Source of the DNA: Microbacterium terricola
Lineage (GTDB): Bacteria; Actinomycetota; Actinomycetes; Actinomycetales; Microbacteriaceae
Assembly (NCBI RefSeq): GCF_027943945.1
Contig: NZ_AP027141.1
Span: 3,038,001-3,102,000, forward strand
Length of the DNA stretch: 64,000 bases
Reading direction: 5' to 3'
Made by a program: the position numbers and the translations under genes. Shown piece after piece: positions 26,672-35,523 of the stretch (within the stretch, counting starts at the first letter, position 1; every line of letters starts with the position of its first letter). The notes beneath the pieces are model-generated. The model ran no database searches. It saw nothing but the letters and a program-made list of their open reading frames with translations, and was not told the origin of the DNA.

Positions 26672-27236
26672 TGTCGCTCCGCGGCGTTCGGCGGACGAAC
26701 CGCCCGGACGGCCCACAGCGATCCGCTGCGGGCGACAGCACGGCTCCAGGCAGCGCCGCGAGCGCCAGCGCTGCGGCCTCGGCCCCGGATGAGCTCGACG
26801 CGTACCACCGGCTGCAGGTCATGACGGGCATGCCGTGGGCGGTGAGGATCCAGGCGCGGGCGGAGCCCCCCGGCGCGGTGAGCATCTCGACCTCGAGCGC
26901 ATCGGGCGCGGCCTGCAGCTGCTCGACGTGCGTCCGGGCCCGTTCGAAGCTGCGGTACAGGTGGTAGCTGCGGCCGATCTCGCGGTTGTTGCTGGCCATG
27001 AGACGCCAGAGGCCGCTGCGGGGGCCAGCCGGAGCGGAGGCGACGTGCTCTGCGGCCTCGCGGACGCGCTGGGCACCGGCGAGGGGAACCAGCGGATCGC
27101 GGAACCGCCGCCACGCCAGCTTGAGCGGGTCGTCGGGTGACTCGAAGGCAGTGAAGGCGACGCGCGCGCGGACCATCACCCCGCCGGGGGGACTCACGGT
27201 GTCTGCCATCCGGGTGTCGCTCCAGTACCGGCCCAT
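26655..27236 (-). CDS. Small protein of unknown function (DUF1508-like segment)
   Basis: I do not recognise a full family for this 193-residue protein. The segment WRLMASNNREIGRSYHLYRSFERARTH resembles the YegP/DUF1508 motif, in which an Asn-rich turn and a Tyr follow a beta strand. It overlaps the kinase gene start by 17 nt, so the two are probably co-expressed. An internal ATG at 27209 is an alternative start; neither start has a strong ribosome site. Confidence 0.6.
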   Translation of the reverse strand: MGRYWSDTRMADTVSPPGGVMVRARVAFTAFESPDDPLKLAWRRFRDPLVPLAGAQRVREAAEHVASAPAGPRSGLWRLMASNNREIGRSYHLYRSFERARTHVEQLQAAPDALEVEMLTAPGGSARAWILTAHGMPVMTCSRWYASSSSGAEAAALALAALPGAVLSPAADRCGPSGRFVRRTPRSDSADGW

Positions 27237-27410
27237 CGCGCTACCGCCGACATGGCGGGGCTGTGCTCAGCTACCAAATGAGGAGGATCCGGGACATGTG
27301 TGACGCACAGGCCCTGCAGAGGCAATCCACAGGTGTCGCGGAGATGACCAGTTGGGGCGGAGACCTCCGCCGGCTCGAAACGCCGTACTCAGGCGCCTGC
27401 AGCGCCGCGT

Positions 27411-28016
27411 TCAGGCGCCGCGTGAACCCGCGTCGGAGCGGCCGACGTCGGTGCGGTGGAAGTTCTGGAACGAGCGGGATGCGGTGGGCCCGCGCTGCCC
27501 CTGGTACCGGTTGCCGTAGGGGCCGGAGCCGTAGGGGTTCTCGGTCGGCGAGCTCAGGCGGAAGAAGCACAGCTGGCCGATCTTCATGCCGGGCCACAGT
27601 TTGATCGGCAGCGTCGCCACGTTCGACAGCTCGAGGGTGACGTGGCCGGTGAAGCCGGGGTCGATGAAGCCGGCAGTGGAGTGGGTCAGCAAGCCGAGGC
27701 GGCCGAGCGACGACTTGCCCTCGAGGCGGGCGGCCACGTCGTCGGGCAGGGTGATCTGCTCGAACGTCGAGCCGAGCGCGAACTCGCCGGGGTGCAGGAT
27801 GAAGGGCTCGTCCGGGGCGACCTCGATCAGGTGCGTCAGGTCGGGCTGATCCTCCGCGGGGTCGATGAACGGGTACTTGTGGTTGTCGAAGAGACGGAAG
27901 TACCGGTCCAGCCGCACATCGACGCTCGAGGGCTGCACCATCTCGGGCTGCCACGGGTCGAGGCCGATGCGGCCTGCGTCGAGTTCCAGGCGGATGTCGC
28001 GGTCACTGAGCAGCAC
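27411..28016 (-). CDS. dcd: dCTP deaminase
   Basis: It converts dCTP to dUTP (or directly to dUMP in bifunctional members) for thymidylate synthesis. The 201-residue protein shows the Dcd motifs [27 protein letters not shown] and [16 protein letters not shown], with the catalytic Glu in the last block. Length and C-terminal tail fit actinobacterial Dcd, many of which are bifunctional; I cannot separate the two types by eye. It is a stand-alone gene, with about 226 nt of non-coding DNA before it containing its promoter. Confidence 0.93.
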   Translation of the reverse strand: MLLSDRDIRLELDAGRIGLDPWQPEMVQPSSVDVRLDRYFRLFDNHKYPFIDPAEDQPDLTHLIEVAPDEPFILHPGEFALGSTFEQITLPDDVAARLEGKSSLGRLGLLTHSTAGFIDPGFTGHVTLELSNVATLPIKLWPGMKIGQLCFFRLSSPTENPYGSGPYGNRYQGQRGPTASRSFQNFHRTDVGRSDAGSRGA

Positions 28017-28200
28017 GGGCTCAGCCTACCGGCGCGGTCAGGGTCTGTCTGGGAGCGCCAGACGTACCGTACTCAGGAGGAATCGTGGGGAGCATGGGCA
28101 GGCTCCCCAGAACTCCGCGTCGCGCCCACCGCGCGGTGCCCGTTGGTCCTGAGAACGGTACGGTCATCCGCGCCTGAGCGGGCACGCCGCCCGCGGGAGA

Positions 28201-28231
28201 CCGGTGGGCACCCCGACAGGGCACCCACCGG
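28201..28231. terminator. Hairpin between permease and dcd
   Basis: CCGGTGGG at 28201-28208 pairs with CCCACCGG at 28224-28231; an inner CCC/GGG pair around GACA extends the structure. It lies 12 nt after the stop of the reverse-strand permease gene and fits its transcription terminator. Confidence 0.6.
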
Positions 28232-28242
28232 CTCCTCACTGC

Positions 28243-29763
28243 CTACTTGTCGGAGATCGTGCGGATCGCGCCGGTGCGGCGCTGGATCTCGTCGGCGACC
28301 GCGATGGCGTCGCCCGACGGCGCGTCCGACTTGCGGTCGGGACGGGCCAGCAGCATGTAGACCAGGCCGGTGCCCATCACCACGCCGAGTCCGAGCAGCA
28401 CGATCCAGTCGGTCAGGACTACGCCCGACTCGCCCGGCTTCGCCAGCAGGTAGATGGCGAAGATGCCGTAAGCCAGAGCGACGATGTTGACCACGATGCC
28501 CCAGCGGCCGAGCGAGAACGGGCCCGCCGGCTTCCAGCCCTTGACCCGCTGACGCAGCGCGGCGAGCACCACCATCTGGAACGACACGTAGATGCCGAGG
28601 ATGGCGAAGGCCGTGATCGGCACGAGCAGGTCGGCGTTGATCCAGATGAGCAGGCAGAACAGGGCGGGGACCGTGCACGCCACGATGAGCGCATTCGTCG
28701 GGACCTTGCTGCGGGGCGACACCTTCGACAGCCACCGCGACCCGGGGATCATCCCGTCGCGCGCGAACGAGAACAGCAGCCGGCTGGCCGCTGCCTGCAG
28801 GCTGAGCACGCAGGAGATGAACGCGGTGATGACGACGACGAGGAACAGGCGCGCACCCACGGTGCCGAGGGTCGACTCGAGGATCGTGCCGATCGGGTCG
28901 GCCTCTTCGCCGCTGACGATCGCCCCGAGGTCGGGAGCCGCCATCACGTAGCCGCCGAACGAGAACAGCGCGGAGACGCCGCCGACGAGGATTGTCAGCA
29001 CCATGGCGCGCGGGATGCGGCGGGCCGGGTTCTCGACCTCTTCGGCCACATCGCCGCAGGCTTCGAATCCGTAGAAGAGGAAGAGACCGGCGAGCGCGGC
29101 GCCGAGGAACGCCGACGCGTAGCCGTTCTCGCCGCCGAGGCCCATCGTGTCGAAGAACACCGAGAACTCCTGCTTGCGCTGGAAGATCAGGAGGTACAGT
29201 CCCAGACCGATCACGCCGATCAGCTCGGCGGCGAGACCGATGCGCGCGACGCGCGACAGCCAGCGGGTGCCCGAGAAGTTGATCAGCAGGGCGAGCACGA
29301 GCAGCGCGAGCGTGATGACGAAGCCGCTCGTCGCGTCGACGGTCAGGCCGAACAGGCTCGCGACGAAGCCGGCGCCGTACTCGGCGACCGCGGTGATCGT
29401 CACCAGCAGCGCCCAGACGTAGGCCCAGGCGGCCAGCCAGGCGTACCGACGGCCCCACAGTCGCCGCGCCCAGGGGTAGATGCCGCCGTGGATCGGGTAC
29501 TGCGACACGATCTCACCGAACACCAGCGCCACGAGGAGCTGGCCCGCACCGACGATGACGATCCAGAAGATCGACGGCGGGCCGCCGACGGTCATCGCGA
29601 GCGCGAACAGCGAGTAGACGCCGACGAGCGGCGACAGGTAGGTGAAGCCCAGGGCGAAGTTGGCCCAGAGGCTCATCGAGCGGTCGAACGAGTTCGAATA
29701 GCCGAGCACCTCCAGGTGCTCGGAGTCGTCGAGCGACGGCTGTTGCGGGGGTCGGTTGGTCAT
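28243..29763 (-). CDS. APC-superfamily amino acid/polyamine permease
   Basis: This 506-residue membrane protein has about 12 segments. The N-terminal block (SLWANFALGFTYLSPLVGVYSLF) and the segment FGEIVSQYPIHGGIYPWARRLWG are typical of the GABA/choline-type APC permeases related to yeast Uga4. FYGFEACGDVAEEVENPARRIPRAM is the conserved cytoplasmic loop. As the last gene of the aminotransferase/semialdehyde dehydrogenase cluster it most likely imports the amino acid that the cluster degrades, such as 5-aminovalerate, GABA or cadaverine. The exact substrate is inferred from context. Confidence 0.88.
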   Translation of the reverse strand: MTNRPPQQPSLDDSEHLEVLGYSNSFDRSMSLWANFALGFTYLSPLVGVYSLFALAMTVGGPPSIFWIVIVGAGQLLVALVFGEIVSQYPIHGGIYPWARRLWGRRYAWLAAWAYVWALLVTITAVAEYGAGFVASLFGLTVDATSGFVITLALLVLALLINFSGTRWLSRVARIGLAAELIGVIGLGLYLLIFQRKQEFSVFFDTMGLGGENGYASAFLGAALAGLFLFYGFEACGDVAEEVENPARRIPRAMVLTILVGGVSALFSFGGYVMAAPDLGAIVSGEEADPIGTILESTLGTVGARLFLVVVITAFISCVLSLQAAASRLLFSFARDGMIPGSRWLSKVSPRSKVPTNALIVACTVPALFCLLIWINADLLVPITAFAILGIYVSFQMVVLAALRQRVKGWKPAGPFSLGRWGIVVNIVALAYGIFAIYLLAKPGESGVVLTDWIVLLGLGVVMGTGLVYMLLARPDRKSDAPSGDAIAVADEIQRRTGAIRTISDK

Positions 29764-29822
29764 CGATTGCCTTTCGTCATTGGAAGGTCGTTGCGTTTTT
29801 CTGGTGCGCGGATGCGGCGGGG

Positions 29823-31193
29823 TCAGCCGATGCGGATCAGCTTCTTGTTCGCGAACTCGTCGGCTCCGAGCCGACCGAGCTCACGACCCGTGCCCGAGCG
29901 TTTGATGCCCCCGAAGGGGAGTTCGGCGCCGTCGGCGGCGACGACGTTGACGAAGACCATGCCGGCTTCGATCTGGTCTGCGACCCGGAGCGCCTGCTCA
30001 TCGTCGGTCGTGACGAGGTAGGAGCCCAGTCCGAACGGGGTGTCGTTGGCGAGCGCGACCGCGGCGGCCTCGTCCGCGACGCGGTACATCGTCGCCACCG
30101 GGCCGAAGAACTCCTCGCGGTATGCGGGGTTCTGGGGCGACACGTCGGTGAGCACCGTCGGCGTGAAGAAGTTGCCGTCACGCGTGCCGCCGACGCGGAT
30201 CCGAGCGCCGTGGCACGTGGCCTGGATCACCTGCTGCTCCAGCCGATCGGCGGCCTGCGCGGACGAGAGCGGGCCGACGACAGTGCCCGAGACCCGCGGG
30301 TCGTCGGTGCTCAGGGCGGCGAACGCCTCGGCGAACGCGTCGACGAACTCGTCGTAGAGGTGGTCGACGATGATGAAGCGCTTGGCGGCGTTGCACGCCT
30401 GGCCCGAGTTCTCCATGCGCGCCGTGATGGCTGACTCGACGGTGGCGGCCATGTCGTCGGTCGAGAGCACGATGAACGGGTCGGATCCGCCGAGCTCGAG
30501 CACCACGCGCTTCAGGTTGCGGCCGGCGAGCTCCGCGACCGCGGCACCCGCTCGCTCGGACCCCGTCAGCGAGATGCCGGGGACGCGCGGGTCGGCGATG
30601 ACTCCGGCGATCTGCCCCTCGGAGGCGAGGAGGGTGACGAACACGCCCGCCGGGGCGCCGGCGTCGCGGAACAGGTTCGCGAGGGCTTCCGCGGACTCCG
30701 GACACTGCGGTGCGGGCTTGAGGAGGATCGTGTTGCCGAGGATCAGGTTCGGGGCGGCGAAGCGGGCGACCTGGTAGTAGGGGAAGTTCCACGGCATGAT
30801 GCCGAGGATCGGGCCGAGGGAGCTGCGCCGGATGAACGCGCGGCCGTCGCCGGCCAGGAGCGGGATGCTCTCGTCGCCGAGGAACGCCTCGGCGTTGTCG
30901 GCGTAGTACGAGTAGATGTCGCCGCAGAAGTCGACCTCACCCAGCGCGGAGTCGATCGGCTTGCCCATCTCCCGCACGATGATCTCGGCGAGCTCCTCCC
31001 TGCGCTCGACGTGCAGTTCGGCGATGCGTCGCACGACCGCTGCGCGTTCGGCCACAGTCTGGCCGCGGCTCCACCCCGCGTGGGCGCCCGCGGCGAGGGC
31101 GACTGCCGCATCCACTTCCGCGTCCGTCAGCGCGGGGTAGTCGCGCTCACGCGTGCCATCCACCGGGTTCACCACGGCATACGTCGTCGTCAT
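29823..31193 (-). CDS. NAD(P)-dependent (glutarate/succinate) semialdehyde dehydrogenase
   Basis: This aldehyde dehydrogenase (456 residues) oxidises a dicarboxylic semialdehyde to the diacid. Motifs: LGIMPWNFPYYQ, the NAD-binding SLTGSERAG, catalytic Glu in LELGGSDP and catalytic Cys in SGQACNAAKR, all close to GabD/DavD proteins. ATG 31193 is chosen, with AAGGA 11 nt upstream; an ATG at 31205 is directly against that site. With the CoA-transferase and glutaryl-CoA dehydrogenase nearby, glutarate semialdehyde is the favoured substrate, though succinate semialdehyde is usually also accepted. Confidence 0.88.
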   Translation of the reverse strand: MTTTYAVVNPVDGTRERDYPALTDAEVDAAVALAAGAHAGWSRGQTVAERAAVVRRIAELHVERREELAEIIVREMGKPIDSALGEVDFCGDIYSYYADNAEAFLGDESIPLLAGDGRAFIRRSSLGPILGIMPWNFPYYQVARFAAPNLILGNTILLKPAPQCPESAEALANLFRDAGAPAGVFVTLLASEGQIAGVIADPRVPGISLTGSERAGAAVAELAGRNLKRVVLELGGSDPFIVLSTDDMAATVESAITARMENSGQACNAAKRFIIVDHLYDEFVDAFAEAFAALSTDDPRVSGTVVGPLSSAQAADRLEQQVIQATCHGARIRVGGTRDGNFFTPTVLTDVSPQNPAYREEFFGPVATMYRVADEAAAVALANDTPFGLGSYLVTTDDEQALRVADQIEAGMVFVNVVAADGAELPFGGIKRSGTGRELGRLGADEFANKKLIRIG

Positions 31194-31243
31194 CTGCACG
31201 TTCATCCTTCGGGTCGGGGCCGGCGTCCCACCGCCGGTGCGCG

Positions 31244-32464
31244 TCACGCTACGTGGCTGTCCCCGCCGCTCGCATGTCCTGGCGGTACAGGTGTCTGCGA
31301 AGTTGACCCTGCGCGCACATCGACCTGTTCCTGCGCGAGCCAGGCGCGCACAGCATCCCCGTCCGCGTCGAGCGCGGGAGGCGTGCGAGGGGTCGCGACA
31401 CGGAAGGCGGAGTACCGGATCGGGTGGCTGAGCTGGTCGGGATGCCCCTCACCGACCGGCACAGTCGGGTCGAGGTCGAGGTCGCGCGCGAGCGCGATCG
31501 CCTCACCGATCGTGTTCACCTTGCCGGCAGGGATGCCGGCGGCCGAGAATCGCTCCGCCCAGGCGGTCACCGTGTCGGCCGCGAGGGCGGTCTCGAGCTC
31601 CGCGACGAGCTCACAGTGATGGGCGACGCGGTCGGCGTTGCGCGCGAAGCGCGGATCATCCGCCAGCTGGGGCGCCCCGATGACCTCGCAGATGATCCGC
31701 CATTGCCGGTCGTTGCCGCACGCGACGGCGAGCGACCCGTCCTGGCAGCGGAGGCTGTCGTAGGGGGCGATGGACGGATGCCGGTTGCCCAGGCGCGCGG
31801 GAGCCTCCCCTGTCGCCAGGTACGCCGAAGCCTGGTTGGCCAGGGATCCCAGGAGAGAGGAGAGCAGGTTGACCTCGACGTGCTGGCCGAGGCCGGTGCT
31901 GTCGCGGTGGCGCAGCGCGCTGAGCGTCCCGATGACCGCGTCCTTCGCCGTGAGCACGTCGACCAGGGCGACGCCGACCTTCTGGGGCTCGCCGTCCGGG
32001 TCGCCGGTGATGGACATGAGGCCGCCGACCGCCTGCACGAGGAAGTCGTAGCCGGGCAGGTCCGCGCCGGCTCCCGAACCGAATCCGCTGATCGACGTGT
32101 AGACGACCCGGGGGTTTCCTTCGCGCACCGTGGCCTCGTCGAGCCCGAAGCGGGCGAGGGCACCAGCACGGTAGTTCTCGATGACGACGTCGGCTCTGGC
32201 GACGAGCCGGTGGGCGACGGCGAGGTCGTCCGCATCGGCGAAGTCGAGCGCGATCGACTGCTTCGAGCGGTTGGCGCTCTCGAAGTACGAGCTCGAGGAT
32301 CCGCTCCACGGAGGTCCCCACTGGCGGGTGTCGTCGCCCGACCCAGGGCGCTCGACCTTGATCACGGTGGCGCCGAGGTCGGCGAGCATCACCGCGGCCA
32401 GCGGGCCGGCGAGAACGCGGCTGAGGTCCGCGACGACCACGCCGTCAAGCGGTCGCGAGCTCAT
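31244..32464 (-). CDS. Family III CoA-transferase, probable glutarate CoA-transferase
   Basis: This 406-residue CaiB/BaiF-family enzyme would activate a diacid to its CoA ester. The N-terminal run (DLSRVLAGP, VIKVERPGSGDDTRQWGPP, SANRSKQSIALD) resembles human SUGCT, which makes glutaryl-CoA from glutarate. The catalytic Asp of family III enzymes should lie in the GYDFLVQAVGGLM/ITGDPDGEPQKVGVALVD region. ATG 32464 overlaps the aminotransferase end by 20 nt. Glutarate is inferred from the neighbouring gcdH; succinate or methylmalonate-type donors are also possible. Confidence 0.82.
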   Translation of the reverse strand: MSSRPLDGVVVADLSRVLAGPLAAVMLADLGATVIKVERPGSGDDTRQWGPPWSGSSSSYFESANRSKQSIALDFADADDLAVAHRLVARADVVIENYRAGALARFGLDEATVREGNPRVVYTSISGFGSGAGADLPGYDFLVQAVGGLMSITGDPDGEPQKVGVALVDVLTAKDAVIGTLSALRHRDSTGLGQHVEVNLLSSLLGSLANQASAYLATGEAPARLGNRHPSIAPYDSLRCQDGSLAVACGNDRQWRIICEVIGAPQLADDPRFARNADRVAHHCELVAELETALAADTVTAWAERFSAAGIPAGKVNTIGEAIALARDLDLDPTVPVGEGHPDQLSHPIRYSAFRVATPRTPPALDADGDAVRAWLAQEQVDVRAGSTSQTPVPPGHASGGDSHVA

Positions 32465-33791
32465 CGGCTCTCCGCACCTCCTCGGCGAGGATGCCCATGC
32501 CTTCGAGGAGGAGGTCGTCATCGATGACGAGGGGCGGCAGCAGGCGGATGACGTTGCCGAAGGTGCCGGACAGGAGCACGAGCAGGCCGCGCTCGTGGCA
32601 CCGCGCGACGATCGCTGCGGCCGTCTCGGCATCGGGCCGCGTACCACCCGGGTGCACGATCTCGAGCGCGAGCATCGCCCCTCGGCCACGGAACTCCCCG
32701 ACGTGCGGCGCCGCGATCGCGTCGGCGAGCGCCGACCGGGTGAGCTCCTCGATGCGCCGGGCGCGGTCGACGAGGCCCTCCTCGACGATGACGTCGAGGG
32801 CCGCGATCGCCGCGGCGCAGGCGATGGGGTTGCCCGCGTAGGTGCCGCCGAGCCCGCCGGGCGCGATCGCGTCCATGATCTCGGCCCGTCCGGTGACGGC
32901 TGCGAGAGGAAGCCCGGCGGCCAGCGCCTTCGCGGTCGTGATGAGATCGGGGATCACGCCGTCGTGCTCCACCGCGAACATCGCGCCGGTGCGCGCAAGC
33001 CCCGCCTGGATCTCGTCGGCGATCATGACGATCCCATGCCGCGTGCAGTAGTCGCGGATGGCGGAGAGGTACCCGGGCGGCTGGACGATGACGCCGCCCT
33101 CGCCCTGGACCGGTTCGACGACGATCGCCGCCACGTTCTCGGCGCCGATCTGAGTCTCGACCATCTCGGTCAGGCGCGCGAACGACTGCTCTGCCGCGTT
33201 CTCCGCACCACCGGGCCACCGGTACGGGTACGGCGCGGGTGCGCGGTGGATGTCGGTGGCGGCTGGCCCCGCACCCCGGTAGGGCTTGTACTTCGCGGTC
33301 ATCGTGCCGGCGAGCAGCGTGCGACCGTGGAAGGCATGATCGAGCACGACCACGGCGGCACGCCCCGTGTGGGCCCGCGCGATCTTCACCGCGTTCTCGA
33401 CGGCCTCCGCACCGGTCGAGAACAGGGCGGTCTTCTTCGCGTGATCCCCCGGCGTCAGTCGGTTGAGCCGCTGCGCCACGCCGAGGTAGCCGTCGTACTC
33501 GGTCACGAGGAAGCAGGTGTGCGTGAACAGCGCGGCCTGCTCCTGCACGGCGCGCACCACGCGCGGGTGCGAGGCGCCGACGCTGGTCACGGCGATCCCT
33601 GAGGCGAAGTCGATGAACTGATTCCCGTCGATGTCGCGCAGGATCGCGCCCGACGCCCGTTCGATGAAGATCGGCACCGCGTTGCCGAGCCCGCGAGGCA
33701 GCTCCCGCGCCCGCGCATCCGCGCGCGCCGCCGAGGCCGACCCGGGCAGCCCGCCCTCCCTGATGCGCACCTGCTCCACCACCGTGTTCAC
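32445..33791 (-). CDS. Omega-aminotransferase (4-aminobutyrate/5-aminovalerate type)
   Basis: This class III PLP enzyme (448 residues) moves the terminal amino group to 2-oxoglutarate. Motifs: FIDFASGIAVTSVGASHP, SNGAEA-like FSTGAEAVENAVKIAR, HGRTLLAGTMT, the EPVQGEGG block, ADEIQAGLARTG and the PLP-binding Lys in TTAKALAAG, as in GabT/DavT. A strong GAGGAGG lies 6 nt before the GTG start at 33791. With downstream semialdehyde dehydrogenase and CoA-transferase it would convert 5-aminovalerate to glutarate semialdehyde, or GABA to succinate semialdehyde. Confidence 0.9.
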   Translation of the reverse strand: MNTVVEQVRIREGGLPGSASAARADARARELPRGLGNAVPIFIERASGAILRDIDGNQFIDFASGIAVTSVGASHPRVVRAVQEQAALFTHTCFLVTEYDGYLGVAQRLNRLTPGDHAKKTALFSTGAEAVENAVKIARAHTGRAAVVVLDHAFHGRTLLAGTMTAKYKPYRGAGPAATDIHRAPAPYPYRWPGGAENAAEQSFARLTEMVETQIGAENVAAIVVEPVQGEGGVIVQPPGYLSAIRDYCTRHGIVMIADEIQAGLARTGAMFAVEHDGVIPDLITTAKALAAGLPLAAVTGRAEIMDAIAPGGLGGTYAGNPIACAAAIAALDVIVEEGLVDRARRIEELTRSALADAIAAPHVGEFRGRGAMLALEIVHPGGTRPDAETAAAIVARCHERGLLVLLSGTFGNVIRLLPPLVIDDDLLLEGMGILAEEVRRADELATA

Positions 33792-33851
33792 CTGGTCCTC
33801 CTCGATCGACTGTCCTCCGGACGATAAGGCACCCCGCCGCGCGGAACTTGG

Positions 33852-33863
33852 TGTGCGCGCACA
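33852..33863. promoter_or_regulatory. Perfect palindrome upstream of the aminotransferase gene
   Basis: TGTGCGCGCACA is a perfect 12-bp palindrome in the 95-nt gap between the PucR gene and the aminotransferase start. A related TGTGCGC half-site lies in the divergent PucR/gcdH promoter region at 35414-35420. It may be an operator of the local regulator. Confidence 0.4.
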
Positions 33864-33886
33864 GCCTTCATCGAGAGTGGTCCCGG

Positions 33887-35398
33887 TCAGCCATGCGGGT
33901 GGTCGCGCAGTGCGATCCACAGCTCCGACGCGATGTCCGGGTCGTCGAGGTCGATCCCGAGGGTGTCCCGGGCGATCTGCACGCGGTTGCGCACGGTGTT
34001 CCTGTGCAGTCCGAGCTCCCGCGCGGCGGCCTCCCAGCTGCCGCGATGGCGGATGTACCCCTGTACTGCTTCGACGAGCGGCGCACGCGAGTACATCCGC
34101 AGCGCCTCGGCCGCCACATCACCCTGAGACCGGCCGGGCGCATCGCTCGCGGTGAGCACGGCTCCTGCCTGTGCACGGCGCGCTCTCTCGACGGTCGCGC
34201 GGACCACCGCGGGCACCTCGGCAAGCGGCACCGGGTCGCTCAGTGCTCCGCTGAGCGACTCGAGCGGCGTCCAGTGCTTCGAGTCCACCGACGGACCCGC
34301 GCCTGCCGCCTCGTCGATGAGCAGCACCAGGCGACCGGCGTGCCAGGCGGCGAGAGGCGGGTTGCACCGTTCGGCGATCAGCCCGCGGCGGATCAGCTCC
34401 GCGACCATCGCATGGGCCTGGGGCGACGGCGGCGCCATCGCACGGGGGGAGGTCGAGGGCAGTACATGCGCGGCGGGGACGAAGACCCTCACGGCGGGAG
34501 GCATCGGGCGCGCGCCGACCGCCGCCCGCAGCGCCCGCGCGGCGGAGACCTCGCCGTCGAGCAAGAGCGCGCCGGCGGCACTGTCGATCGAACGCTCACT
34601 GCCGTGCGCATCGTTGCGCAGCGTGGCGCGCAGCGAGAGCGCCGCGGCGGCCGTGAGCATCACCTGCCGGTCCGTCTTCGACGGCCGGCGGGTCGTCCCG
34701 ACCACGAACGCGCCCACGGGACGGCTGCCCTCGGTGATCGGGTAGGCGATCACATCGAATCCGTGCAGCGGAAACGTCGCGGCGCCGATGCTGCCGCGCT
34801 GGGCGAACCGCTGCAGCTCCGTGCGCAGCGCCGGCAGCACACCCGCCGCACTCGCCGGCCAGATGGAGACCTCGGGCCCCTCGAACGGCGCCGCCATCGC
34901 CCAGCTGCCCATCGCCTGCGCGACGGACTTGACCACGGCATCCACCCCGTTCGCACCCGCCGCTGCGCGGACCACGGAGGTCTGGAGGCCGATCTGCTGG
35001 ACGAGTCCCGCCCTGCCCTCGGCGGCGACGAGCTCCCAGTACTTCGTTGTCACCGTGCGGAACGCCTGGTCCACCGGCACGAGCAGCAGCGGCATCCCCG
35101 CGGCATCACACGCCTCCCGCAGCGCGGCCGGCACCTCGTCGTAGTTCGGGCCCAGCCCGATGACGAGCACCCGCACGTCGCGATCCACGAGCCGCTCGAT
35201 GTAGTCGGGCACCGCGACAGCAGGATCGAGCAGCGGCATCCCGGTGGTGAGCAGCAGTTCGCCGCCCTCCAGGTACCGGGTGGGGTCGATCAGCTCGGAG
35301 ATGTGCACACCGGTGAGCTCGATCGGCGCTCTGGCCGCGGCGTTGACGGGTTGCAGTGCGGGCCCTGAGGCGCGCACAAGGTCGGCCAGCGTGACCAT
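33887..35398 (-). CDS. PucR-family transcriptional regulator
   Basis: This 503-residue regulator has an N-terminal PucR ligand domain (GVHISELIDPTRYLEGGELLLTTG is the hallmark), a middle GGDEF/CdaR-like region and a C-terminal PucR helix-turn-helix (YIRHRGSWEAAARELGLHRNTVRNRV). It is encoded between the aminotransferase gene and the divergent glutaryl-CoA dehydrogenase gene and most likely controls both sides. Related PucR proteins activate amino acid or GABA catabolism in actinobacteria. The inducer is unknown. Confidence 0.9.
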   Translation of the reverse strand: MVTLADLVRASGPALQPVNAAARAPIELTGVHISELIDPTRYLEGGELLLTTGMPLLDPAVAVPDYIERLVDRDVRVLVIGLGPNYDEVPAALREACDAAGMPLLLVPVDQAFRTVTTKYWELVAAEGRAGLVQQIGLQTSVVRAAAGANGVDAVVKSVAQAMGSWAMAAPFEGPEVSIWPASAAGVLPALRTELQRFAQRGSIGAATFPLHGFDVIAYPITEGSRPVGAFVVGTTRRPSKTDRQVMLTAAAALSLRATLRNDAHGSERSIDSAAGALLLDGEVSAARALRAAVGARPMPPAVRVFVPAAHVLPSTSPRAMAPPSPQAHAMVAELIRRGLIAERCNPPLAAWHAGRLVLLIDEAAGAGPSVDSKHWTPLESLSGALSDPVPLAEVPAVVRATVERARRAQAGAVLTASDAPGRSQGDVAAEALRMYSRAPLVEAVQGYIRHRGSWEAAARELGLHRNTVRNRVQIARDTLGIDLDDPDIASELWIALRDHPHG

Positions 35399-35412
35399 GA
35401 CTCCTCCTTGAG

Positions 35413-35460
35413 TTGTGCGCAGCGCATAGCTGCACCGTCACAGTGTGCCGATGATACACA
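35413..35460. promoter_or_regulatory. Divergent promoter region with inverted repeats
   Basis: Between the PucR and gcdH starts lie TTGTGCGCAGCGCATA (35413-35428), which shares TGTGCGC with the site at 33852, and TGTG-N9-CACA at 35444-35460. A possible -10 element (TAGTCT) for gcdH follows at about 35481. These are candidate operators for the PucR protein. Confidence 0.35.
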
Positions 35461-35523
35461 TCTGCTCACCGGGCTCGGCCTAGTCTCACGGTGCGGGCTT
35501 CGCACATCCGCCCTGGAGGAACC

